33,445 nt of DNA from a virus. The stretch covers positions 1-33,445 of IMG/VR virus record IMGVR_UViG_3300034073_004741; one strand, written 5' to 3'. The notes beneath the pieces were generated by a model. That model was given only the letters and a program-made list of their open reading frames with translations. It made no database searches and was not told the origin of the DNA. The first letter of the stretch is position 1. Each line of letters starts with the position of its first letter. A program made the translations under genes and the position numbers. Shown piece after piece: positions 7,541 through 14,255 of the stretch.

Positions 7541-8830
7541 AAAGTACAAATACATTTAGGAGGCATGTTGCAGGTTGTTCATCGTATATGGAGAGGGCAA
7601 TTGCTACAGGTTATTTTATCAAATGTAAGTTATGTGACTATACTGCACAAGTTTTGGCGCAACATATAAATCAAAAACATCCCCAGATAACTCCAGAGGA
7701 GTACTGCGAAGAACATTCCTGCTCACTAAAGTCGGATTATTATGAGCAAAACTCATTACAGAAGATACTAAAGGGCAGAGAGGTCGTCAGAGAAAGGGGA
7801 GAAGTTTCCAGGCGAAGGAAAAAGTTTGACGGCGGGGCTGTCGTGTGTATGATATGCTCTGAACCGTTTGAGCACCTTATCCAGCACCTAAGGCAAGCTC
7901 ACGGCACAAATCAGGTGGACTATCTATCCAAATTTCCTGTAGCTCAACTTCTTTCGGAATCATTCAAAACAATGGCATCAAATAGGAGTGGGAAAAACGG
8001 AAATTGGATAGCGAGAGCAAACGAAGCCGGAATTGATTTAACAGAATATAAAACAAAAATGGGTGCAGCTGTTTCTGCAGCTATTCTTAGTAATCCCGAA
8101 GAAAGAAGGAGGCGCTCATCTCTCATGGGCAAGATGTGGGAAGATCCTGAGAAGAAAGAAATATTTTTGAGAAATCAAAAAACTACAGGAACAAGAGTTT
8201 CTACTAGACCAGAAATACTTGCTGCCAGATCTGCAAGATTAAAGGCTTGGAGAGATAATAATCCTGATGCTTTTTATGTAAAATGTACAAAGGTAATGCA
8301 TGAGAAATGGTCTTCGATACCCGAAAGAAAACTCAGAGATTTTTGCCAAGAAATTAATGCGAATTTAAAATGGAATCAGCAGCTTAATTCAAAAGAATAC
8401 TTTAGGATAAACAAAAGAGGGAGAAAGCAAATCGACCTCATGGATAAAGATTTAAAGATTATAATCGAGTTAGATGGACCGCAACATTTTAGACCAATTC
8501 ACGGAGAAGATACCTTTGAAAAGGTGGTAGAAAAAGATCTGGAATTAGAAAGGTATTGTGTCGGAAATGGATTTACTCTAATAAGGGTTTCTTATTCGGA
8601 ATACCTATACAAACCTAGTATTAAGAATTTTAATGAAGAATGCCTCAATAAAATAAAGAATATATTAACAAATAACAAGCCTGGAATCCACAAAATAGGC
8701 AAAGAATATGGAGAGCAAAATGTCTAATATCAAATCAATAACATATGTTGGCGAAGAAGATACATACGATCTAGAGGTAGAGCATGCAGATCATCAATAT
8801 TATCTAGCTAATGGAATTCTTACATCAAAC
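7232..8830 (+). mobile_element. Split intein with internal homing-endonuclease gene interrupting dnaE
   Basis: The element begins at Ser codon 7232-7234, right after the extein FNK, and ends at Asn codon 8828-8830, right before extein SHS. Joining the exteins restores the canonical alpha-subunit motif FNKSHS. It has three coding parts: an N-intein of 102 residues (7232-7540), a free-standing nuclease gene (7435-8727), and a C-intein of 37 residues (8720-8830) ending in LANGILTSN. The fragment sizes are close to those known for cyanobacterial DnaE split inteins (roughly 102-123 and 36). The layout matches the fractured-gene class described from environmental phage sequences. Splicing activity is inferred, not shown. 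Confidence 0.92.
7435..8727 (+). CDS. Putative homing endonuclease, zinc fingers plus Vsr/EDxHD-like nuclease domain
   Basis: A 430-residue protein lies between the two polymerase halves. The N-terminus has three zinc-finger-like motifs: C29/C31/H44/C48, then two with identical C-x2-C-x9-H-x4-H spacing (C64, C67, H77, H82 and C138, C141, H151, H156). The last, CMICSEPFEHLIQHLRQAHG, resembles Ros/MucR fingers. Residues 180-300 are basic, with NUMOD-like repeats such as SSLMGKMWEDPEKK. Residues 300-392 look like a Vsr/DUF559 nuclease fold: D334, IIIELDGPQHF (E345, D347, H351), then D368 and R373. The ATG at 7435 has GGAG ten bases upstream and overlaps the N-intein by 106 bases; ATG 7486 is an alternative. 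Its expected role is cleavage of intein-free dnaE to drive homing, by analogy with the EDxHD family. Confidence 0.85.
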   Translation: MHNESQIQNSRWADVAPMVDSEGKFEYTCLCGKQIKSTNTFRRHVAGCSSYMERAIATGYFIKCKLCDYTAQVLAQHINQKHPQITPEEYCEEHSCSLKSDYYEQNSLQKILKGREVVRERGEVSRRRKKFDGGAVVCMICSEPFEHLIQHLRQAHGTNQVDYLSKFPVAQLLSESFKTMASNRSGKNGNWIARANEAGIDLTEYKTKMGAAVSAAILSNPEERRRRSSLMGKMWEDPEKKEIFLRNQKTTGTRVSTRPEILAARSARLKAWRDNNPDAFYVKCTKVMHEKWSSIPERKLRDFCQEINANLKWNQQLNSKEYFRINKRGRKQIDLMDKDLKIIIELDGPQHFRPIHGEDTFEKVVEKDLELERYCVGNGFTLIRVSYSEYLYKPSIKNFNEECLNKIKNILTNNKPGIHKIGKEYGEQNV

Positions 8831-9865
8831 TCTCACTCTATTTCTTATTCTTTGATTTCCTTTCATACTGCTTGGCTTCGTCATCATTATCCAACTGAAT
8901 TTATGACAGCCCTTATTAACTCGGAAGATCCAAACTCTGACAAAATTCAGGAGTATCTATCCGAATGCAATAACATGGGAATTGAAATTCTTCCACCAGA
9001 TGTTAATAATAGCAAGGGTCTATACTCTATTCTTGAGGAAGGAAAGATTCTTACCGGATTTTCAGCAATCAAAGGTGTTGGAGAAAAGGCGATCGAATCA
9101 ATTGTTAAAAACCAACCATACCATAATTTTGGTGAATTTATCTTCAAGAATGACTCTAAGGCAGCTGGAAAGACAGTTATCCAAGCTCTATCTAAGGCTG
9201 GAGCTTTTGATCTGTTCATGCGTTCTAGAAAAGATATTCATGAAAACTATCAGAAGCACAGAACAAAGGTAAAGGCATCAATCAAAAAGGTTCTTGAGCA
9301 ACATGCTAAAGTTAAAAATCCAGATTATAGCAAGCTTACCGCAAAAGAAAAGACAGAGTTTTTGGATGAAATAGAGTTGGAAATTCCTTTTGAACAAGTT
9401 GAGGCAATCATTAGGGATGTTGATTTGGGCGAAAGCGTCCCAGAATGGGAGCAGAAAGAGGTTCTTCTCTTTGAAAGAGAAACTCTAGGTAGAGCAATCT
9501 CTGGAAGCTTACACTCTGTGTTTAAATCCTTCTTTAGTGGCGGTCCAATGGTAACTCCTCTTTCTAGAGTTCAATCAATGGGAGATGGGAGCAGAATTAA
9601 AATTGAAGCAATTATTAAAACAAAAATCAAGGAATTTAAGATTAAAAATGGTAAAAATATAGGAAAGAAGTTTGCCAAATATCTCATTGAGGATGTTAAT
9701 GGTGATACTTGCGGCCTGACCTTGTGGGCTGATGATTATGAAAAATACAGAGGAATCTTAAAAGAAGGTCTGCCAATTAAAGCTATTTGCTCTGTAAATA
9801 ACTACTTGGATCAAAAAGATCTTGCACTTTCATCGTTGGAAAGAGTTTATGGGAGAGAAATATGA
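8720..9865 (+). CDS. dnaE: C-terminal split-intein fragment fused to DNA polymerase III alpha subunit, C-terminal part
   Basis: Start ATG 8720 is preferred over ATG 8708 because GGAG (8710-8713) sits six bases upstream. The first 37 residues are a C-intein with block F (TYDLEVEHADHQYYLANG) and terminal SN. The extein follows: SHSISYSLISFHTAWLRHHY, the end of the alpha-subunit fingers, a helix-hairpin-helix region (ILPPDVN, then AIKGVGEKAIESI), and a C-terminal OB-fold-like stretch around RIKIEAIIKTKIKEFK. The extein part is 344 residues, giving a spliced polymerase of 1125, close to the roughly 1160 of Escherichia coli DnaE. The start overlaps the nuclease stop by eight bases (ATGTCTAA), so translation is probably coupled. 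It ends in an ATGA overlap with the next gene. Confidence 0.93.
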   Translation: MSNIKSITYVGEEDTYDLEVEHADHQYYLANGILTSNSHSISYSLISFHTAWLRHHYPTEFMTALINSEDPNSDKIQEYLSECNNMGIEILPPDVNNSKGLYSILEEGKILTGFSAIKGVGEKAIESIVKNQPYHNFGEFIFKNDSKAAGKTVIQALSKAGAFDLFMRSRKDIHENYQKHRTKVKASIKKVLEQHAKVKNPDYSKLTAKEKTEFLDEIELEIPFEQVEAIIRDVDLGESVPEWEQKEVLLFERETLGRAISGSLHSVFKSFFSGGPMVTPLSRVQSMGDGSRIKIEAIIKTKIKEFKIKNGKNIGKKFAKYLIEDVNGDTCGLTLWADDYEKYRGILKEGLPIKAICSVNNYLDQKDLALSSLERVYGREI

Positions 9866-10383
9866 TATATTGTAAAAAATGTTCTTTTGAAGTTAAAGCA
9901 TCTATGAGACATGCGATTAGGAAGAACTTCTGCCCTGCCTGCGGTAATGCACTTTTGGGCGACTTTCAGATGGGAAAAATTGCATTAATTAAAGAGAAAA
10001 TATTGGCTCAAGAATTTTCAAAAGATTTAAATTCAGATTTAATTTTTGACTTATCACTCTTTATTGTTTCTGAATTCACGAAAAATACTACATCAAAAGC
10101 TGAGGTTCTGGAAGAGACAGAAGGAGAAACTGAAACCGTAGAGGTTTCAGAAGAATCGGAAGATTTAGAACCAGTTAGAAAAAGGGAAGTAACAAAGTCT
10201 GGTGGAGCAAGAGTTCTTGATGAAATCAGAACACAAGTAAGAAGCGAAGTAATGTCCGATCTTGATGATGAGGAATTTGACGAAGATGATGAGAGCGCAT
10301 TGAAGATAGCTAGACTAAAGAGGATAGCGCAAGAGAATAAGGTCGGTAAATCTGGAGCCATAGTTAGAAGGATATCAGATTGA
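9862..10383 (+). CDS. Zinc-ribbon protein with acidic tail, unknown function
   Basis: A 173-residue protein starting in an ATGA overlap with the polymerase C-part. C4, C7, C24 and C27 form a CxxC-x16-CxxC zinc ribbon at the N-terminus. A helical middle is followed by a strongly acidic region (about residues 80-112, and a second stretch near 125-145 containing DLDDEEFDEDDE), ending in a basic tail. Position between polymerase and ssDNA-binding genes suggests a replication or transcription accessory role, but no family was recognised and no catalytic motif is visible. Confidence 0.8.
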   Translation: MIYCKKCSFEVKASMRHAIRKNFCPACGNALLGDFQMGKIALIKEKILAQEFSKDLNSDLIFDLSLFIVSEFTKNTTSKAEVLEETEGETETVEVSEESEDLEPVRKREVTKSGGARVLDEIRTQVRSEVMSDLDDEEFDEDDESALKIARLKRIAQENKVGKSGAIVRRISD

Positions 10384-10706
10384 TAAGGGCAGTTGCAAAC
10401 AAGAGAATAGATCTATCAGATGATGAGCTTTCTTATTATAGAGAGCTTGAGGAACAGTTTGGTCCAGAATCTTTTAAAAATCTATTTCAGACAGATAAAA
10501 ATGGTTTTATAACTTCTATAATGCCTAATCTCAAATCTCCAACTCCATTGCCCGTTATATTTTTTATGTTTAATGTAATGTTCAATCAGAGATTAAGGGT
10601 TTTGGATTCTGAGATCACCAGAATAAAAGGTGTGGTCAAAGAAGTGGATATGAATAAGATCCTGGCAAGGCTGGATGCCCTAGAAAAAAGGAATGGTACT
10701 AAATAA
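10380..10706 (+). CDS. Small protein of unknown function with TTG start
   Basis: 108 residues. The start is TTG at 10380, overlapping the upstream stop (TTGA), with AAGGA at 10368-10372 seven bases upstream; the first in-frame ATG would remove 48 residues, so the TTG is preferred. The central part has a hydrophobic stretch (LPVIFFMFNVMF, about residues 57-68), too short for a confident membrane call, followed by a C-terminal helix with heptad-like spacing (VLDSEITRIKGVVKEVD) that could form a coiled coil. Function unknown; it is probably cotranscribed with its neighbours. Confidence 0.7.
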   Translation: MIRAVANKRIDLSDDELSYYRELEEQFGPESFKNLFQTDKNGFITSIMPNLKSPTPLPVIFFMFNVMFNQRLRVLDSEITRIKGVVKEVDMNKILARLDALEKRNGTK

Positions 10707-11251
10707 TGACATCACTAAAACAGTTGCTATCTATAGATAATTTTTCTATTGAATCTATAGATATATCAGATATTAATGAACTAGTGGAAAAGTTACCAAG
10801 AACAGGTGTGTTAGATCTAAACATAGCAGAGAACTGCCTCATCCTAACGCTGGAAGGGCAGAATCTTTGCCAAGAAAAGATTGTAGTTATTGACAGATGG
10901 ATCGGTAAACTCGAATCCTTAAAGAATAAGTCATGGTCTAATGCAGCCTTGGTTAAAGCAAAGGCTGCTGGCTATACTACTGCAAAAGATAAGGAATGGC
11001 ATGCACAAGCTGATGATGAATTTAATGAAGTTCAAAATCAACTTACTTTAGCAAAAGCATGCAAGAAATGGTTTGAGAATAAGGCTGGTTATTTTTCTGG
11101 CTGGCACTATGCACTAAAGACCTTCCTAAGAAGGGACTATGGCATAGAGAATGCGTCTGGAACGGCTTATAGGGGAGTTTCCGCCGACGAGCCGTTTCCG
11201 TACGAAGGAAAAGGTGAAGTTTTAGTTGACGATGGCGACATCTGGGGCTAA
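10706..11251 (+). CDS. Helical protein, possible UvsY-like recombination mediator
   Basis: 181 residues, starting in a TAATG overlap with the previous gene. It is largely helical, with a long charged central helix region (about residues 50-130) and a notable segment ACKKWFENKAGYFSGWHYAL near 117-136. The order (long helix, Gln/Leu segment, then an aromatic-rich helix ending in a basic patch) recalls T4 UvsY, and the gene sits directly before the ssDNA-binding gene and a few genes before a RecA-like recombinase, as expected for a mediator. Direct sequence identity with UvsY is not evident by eye, so this is a weak inference; the safe call is a conserved phage protein of unknown function. Confidence 0.72.
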   Translation: MTSLKQLLSIDNFSIESIDISDINELVEKLPRTGVLDLNIAENCLILTLEGQNLCQEKIVVIDRWIGKLESLKNKSWSNAALVKAKAAGYTTAKDKEWHAQADDEFNEVQNQLTLAKACKKWFENKAGYFSGWHYALKTFLRRDYGIENASGTAYRGVSADEPFPYEGKGEVLVDDGDIWG

Positions 11252-11270
11252 GCTCCTAACATAGCAAAAT

Positions 11271-11313
11271 GCTGCAATTTCGCAGCCAACGCTAATAAAC
11301 GTGACGAAGTCAC
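11271..11313 (+). promoter_or_regulatory. Two small hairpins in the leader of the ssDNA-binding gene
   Basis: GCTGC/GCAGC (11271-11286, six-base loop) and GTGAC/GTCAC (11301-11313, three-base loop) lie within the 82-base gap before ATG 11334. The second ends eight bases before the AAAGGA ribosome site. T4 gene 32 is known to repress its own translation through structured leader RNA, so these could be an operator; that is inference. Confidence 0.35.
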
Positions 11314-11333
11314 ACAAAATAAAGGAAATTAAA

Positions 11334-11963
11334 ATGACAAACATGGTTTTTGGTGAAGTTGATTGGAATTCGGCAGATTCTGGTGGTGGAGATAGAGCTT
11401 CTGACTTTATGAAGCTCGTAGAGGGAGAAAATACAGTTAGAATTATGGGCAACCCAGTTCAATTCTATATCCACTGGCTAGATATTCCTGGTGGTGGAAA
11501 GAGAAAGGTAAACTCCCCATTTGAGGATACCGAACTCGTCCGTCGCCTAGAGGATTCGGGCTTCAAGCGTCAAGCCCGTTGGCTAGTTAAGGTTTTGGAT
11601 CGCCGTGATAACAACTTTAAGCTTCTTGATGTTGGTCCACAAATTTACAACGGCATTAAGTCACTATACAATAATGCACGTTGGGGTAAGGTTACTCAAT
11701 ATGATATCACAATCACAAAAGCTCCAAAGGGAACGCAACCACTTTATGGCGTAACTCCAAATCCAAAAGAAGCAATCCCTGCAGATCTCAAGGATAAGTT
11801 TATGTCATTTAATGAGCGCGTTAATCTCGAAAAAATTATTGCACCAACTCCTAGCAAGGAAATTTACGATGCAATGGGCTGGAAGCAAGCTACTGCTCGC
11901 CAAGCCGCTCCAACACAAGCTGCTAAGGCTGACGATGGTGATTTTGATTTTGACTTTGAATGA
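11334..11963 (+). CDS. Single-stranded DNA-binding protein, phage gp32/SSB-like
   Basis: 209 residues from ATG 11334, chosen because AAAGGA (11321-11326) lies seven bases upstream; a GTG at 11301 would add 11 residues inside a hairpin and has no ribosome site. The N-terminal 160 residues are beta-rich with an OB-like pattern and aromatic and basic residues (RIMGNPVQFYIHWLDIPGGG, RWLVKVLDRRDNN). An Ala/Gln/Thr-rich linker follows, then the acidic tip DDGDFDFDFE. An acidic tail is the hallmark by which phage and bacterial SSBs recruit replication and recombination partners. Context supports it: polymerase upstream, resolvase and RecA downstream. Confidence is high for the role, moderate for the exact family. 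Confidence 0.85.
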   Translation: MTNMVFGEVDWNSADSGGGDRASDFMKLVEGENTVRIMGNPVQFYIHWLDIPGGGKRKVNSPFEDTELVRRLEDSGFKRQARWLVKVLDRRDNNFKLLDVGPQIYNGIKSLYNNARWGKVTQYDITITKAPKGTQPLYGVTPNPKEAIPADLKDKFMSFNERVNLEKIIAPTPSKEIYDAMGWKQATARQAAPTQAAKADDGDFDFDFE

Positions 11964-12000
11964 TATTAGTATAACTACTAATATTCTTTAGCAAAAGAAT
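11963..12000 (+). other. Two AT-rich hairpins after the ssDNA-binding gene
   Basis: ATATTAGT/ACTAATAT (11963-11984, eight-base stem, six-base loop) is followed at once by ATTCTTT/AAAGAAT (11983-12000, seven-base stem). The two share bases 11983-11984, so they may be alternative folds. Neither is followed by a T-tract; they may stabilise the 3' end of the upstream message. Confidence 0.4.
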
Positions 12001-12019
12001 TTACCAAGTAGTATCATAT

Positions 12020-12056
12020 AAGGGAGTATGTCATAAGGCATACTCCCTTAATTTAT
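12020..12056 (+). terminator. Strong hairpin before ruvC, weak terminator or translational control element
   Basis: A perfect 11-base stem (AAGGGAGTATG at 12020-12030, CATACTCCCTT at 12039-12049) with an eight-base loop is followed by AATTTAT rather than a clean T-run. It ends only seven bases before the ruvC ATG, and its 5' arm holds the only good Shine-Dalgarno-like sequence near that start. It may terminate the replication operon inefficiently, control ruvC translation, or both. Confidence 0.5.
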
Positions 12057-12593
12057 ATGAAAAAAATACTTGGTTTTGACATATCATCATCAACCATAGG
12101 CTACGGCCTTATAGAGTATGATGAAAATAATATTAAGATATCTGAATATGGACACCTAAAACCTCCAGGTTCGGACAAAGGTACTTTGGCTTTTCGCGCT
12201 CTTTCTGCATCTAAACTGCTAAAAGATTTATTACTAAAAATAAATCCAGATTATGTTGCCTTTGAAGATTACGCGAATAGATTTTCCGAAGGAAGAAGTA
12301 GCGCAAGAACCATTATAGTTCTTTCCGTTTTTAACGAGGTTTCTGCAATGACCTGCCTTCAGACCTTGGGTTTTGAGCCAGTAAAATATCCTGCAGTTAC
12401 TATTAGGTCTTCACTTTCCAAAATTAACGGACAGAAGATTACTTCAAAAGAAGAAGCTTTTAACTTTATAACTACAAACTATTCGGACTTCAAGTTAAGA
12501 CATAAAAAAACCGGAAAAATTAAAGATGAATGTTTTGATGAAGCCGATGCAATTGCTGTAGCTTTAACATTTATTAATAAGGAGAATAAATAA
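12057..12593 (+). CDS. ruvC: RuvC-like Holliday junction resolvase
   Basis: 178 residues, near the usual RuvC length (about 173). The RNase H-like fold is shown by ILGFDISSSTIGYGLIE with D8, the second strand motif YVAFEDYAN with E70, and DEADAIAVAL with D161 and D164, matching the four acidic residues of RuvC. It resolves branched DNA arising from recombination-dependent replication, probably also clearing junctions before packaging. ATG 12057 is the natural start for the fold, but no Shine-Dalgarno site lies at normal spacing: a stable hairpin occupies 12020-12049. The stop overlaps the next start (TAATG). Confidence 0.88.
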   Translation: MKKILGFDISSSTIGYGLIEYDENNIKISEYGHLKPPGSDKGTLAFRALSASKLLKDLLLKINPDYVAFEDYANRFSEGRSSARTIIVLSVFNEVSAMTCLQTLGFEPVKYPAVTIRSSLSKINGQKITSKEEAFNFITTNYSDFKLRHKKTGKIKDECFDEADAIAVALTFINKENK

Positions 12594-14245
12594 TGGCTAA
12601 AGATTTAAATTACTCTTCACCTGGTAGGGCAAAGCTACTTGCTGGCTCAGAGAAGTTGGCAAGAACTGTTGCCGTCACAATGGGACCTCAGGGTAAGAAT
12701 GTTATTATTGGAAAATTTGTTGGAGCACCAGTACTGACTAAGGATGGCGTCTCTGTTGCTAGAGAGATAGTTTTAGAAGATCCTGTTGAAGATCTTTCTT
12801 GTCAGCTTATTAAAGAAGCAGCTGGAAGAACAGCAGACCTAGCTGGTGATGGAACTACTACCGCTACAGTTCTTACTCATGAAATGTTTTCTAGAGGAAA
12901 TGATCTAATAAATCAAAGATATTCTCCACTGCACCTTAAGCGCGGCATGGAATGGGCACTCCATCAGGTTGTTGAGCGTTTAAATGATATGGCGACAGAG
13001 GTTAAAGATTTTAATTCTTTGAAAAATATTGCAACAATCTCTGCAAACAATGATGGAGATTTGGGCAATATAATTGCTGAGGCATTCCATTCGGTTGGAT
13101 TAAATGGAACTGTTGTAGCCGAAGCCAGCCCAGGAATAGATAATACAATCAGATATGTGGAAGGAATAGAGATACAGGCTGGGGCTTCTTCTCCTGCTTA
13201 CTTTTTAGATGGCCAAACAGAAATTACTCTAGAGAATTGTCATATTCTCATCTCACTAGATGAGATATCAAATTTGATGCCAATTGTTGGAATTCTAAAT
13301 CAACTATCCGATCAGAGCAAGCCTATTCTTATTCTTGCGAAATCAGTAGAGAAGGAAGCTTTGGCTACACTTGTTGCTAATAACAAACTTGGAAGACTAA
13401 AAGTAGCATCAGTGGATCTTCCTAGGATGGGAATTGGAGAAGAAGGTCATAGGGAATGGGTAGATGCAATTTCGGTAATGGTCGGGGCCAAGGTTTTGGG
13501 AACCGCACTTGGAGCCCCACTTACTACTCTAAGGATTGAGGATCTTGGATTTGCAAATAAAGTGGTAGTTGATAGAAGTAAAACTAAAATCTTAGAAGGA
13601 AAGAAAGATTCTGCAAGATATCAAGCAAAGTTAGATCTCTATGAAGATGATCTTAAAAAGCTTGTTACTGAAAACATGAGATTTGATATTAAGAAAAGAT
13701 TAGCTCTTCTATGTAATAAGGCCGCTATTATTACCGTTGGATACTCAACTGAGCTTGAGCTAAGAGAGAAGGGTGACCGTATAGAGGATTCTATCTGCGC
13801 AACAAGGGCAGCTATTGAAGAAGGGTATGTTCCAGGTGGTGGAACGGCTCTCTTAAGGGCTGCATCCCAGGTCTCGCTGGACAGTTTGGATTCCAGACTG
13901 CATCAGGCAGCAATGGTAGTTCTGGATTCATGTAAAGCACCAATCAGACAGATATCACAAAATGCCTCTGAAGATGGGGATGAGATTATATCTAAGGTTT
14001 TAGAGTCTGATAGTTTTAGATTTGGATTTAATGCCGCAACCTTAGAGTTTGGGGATATGGTAGACTTTGGAGTTATTGACCCCAAGAAAGTTACCAGAAC
14101 TGCCCTACAAAATGCTGTCAGCATTTCATTGTTGCTTATAAATACTGAGGCTATAGTTTCAGAACAGCAAAATAATCCATCTAGCTGGCAACCTCCAGCT
14201 GGATGGAGACCTCCCGAAACGGGAAAACTTTCACACAAATACTGA
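12593..14245 (+). CDS. groEL: GroEL-type (group I) chaperonin
   Basis: 550 residues, collinear with Hsp60/GroEL. Nucleotide-binding motifs are present: MGPQGKNVII near 30-39, TKDG with D51, AGDGTTTATVL with D86-T90, a catalytic aspartate in DRIEDSICATRAAIEEG, and VPGGGTALLRA. It should form ATP-driven folding chambers for phage proteins. The apical domain is diverged, and the usual GGM-repeat C-terminal tail is replaced by a Trp/Pro-rich segment (SSWQPPAGWRPPETGK). No GroES-like gene lies nearby; it may use the host co-chaperonin or work alone, as proposed for some phage chaperonins. AAGGAG (12579-12584) precedes the start by eight bases. Downstream is recA. Confidence 0.95.
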   Translation: MAKDLNYSSPGRAKLLAGSEKLARTVAVTMGPQGKNVIIGKFVGAPVLTKDGVSVAREIVLEDPVEDLSCQLIKEAAGRTADLAGDGTTTATVLTHEMFSRGNDLINQRYSPLHLKRGMEWALHQVVERLNDMATEVKDFNSLKNIATISANNDGDLGNIIAEAFHSVGLNGTVVAEASPGIDNTIRYVEGIEIQAGASSPAYFLDGQTEITLENCHILISLDEISNLMPIVGILNQLSDQSKPILILAKSVEKEALATLVANNKLGRLKVASVDLPRMGIGEEGHREWVDAISVMVGAKVLGTALGAPLTTLRIEDLGFANKVVVDRSKTKILEGKKDSARYQAKLDLYEDDLKKLVTENMRFDIKKRLALLCNKAAIITVGYSTELELREKGDRIEDSICATRAAIEEGYVPGGGTALLRAASQVSLDSLDSRLHQAAMVVLDSCKAPIRQISQNASEDGDEIISKVLESDSFRFGFNAATLEFGDMVDFGVIDPKKVTRTALQNAVSISLLLINTEAIVSEQQNNPSSWQPPAGWRPPETGKLSHKY

Positions 14246-14255
14246 GGAGTTGAAC

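Noticed and set aside
7570-7910. The zinc-finger gene as a free MucR/Ros-type transcription regulator
   Set aside because: Ros/MucR proteins are short with one finger; this protein has several fingers, NUMOD-like repeats and a nuclease-like domain, and it sits inside an intein.
7530-8830. Interpretation of the broken dnaE as a sequencing frameshift or pseudogene
   Set aside because: The break coincides exactly with intein boundaries, both intein halves have their expected motifs, and a complete nuclease gene lies between, so a designed split is far better supported than decay.
8982-9272. Alternative + strand frame of 96 codons within the polymerase C-part
   Set aside because: It overlaps completely a well-conserved dnaE region in another frame and shows no recognisable protein features.
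11226-11254. Promoter TTGACG with a downstream TAAGCT before the ssDNA-binding gene
   Set aside because: The -10 match is poor and the -35 lies within the coding end of the upstream gene, so support is insufficient.
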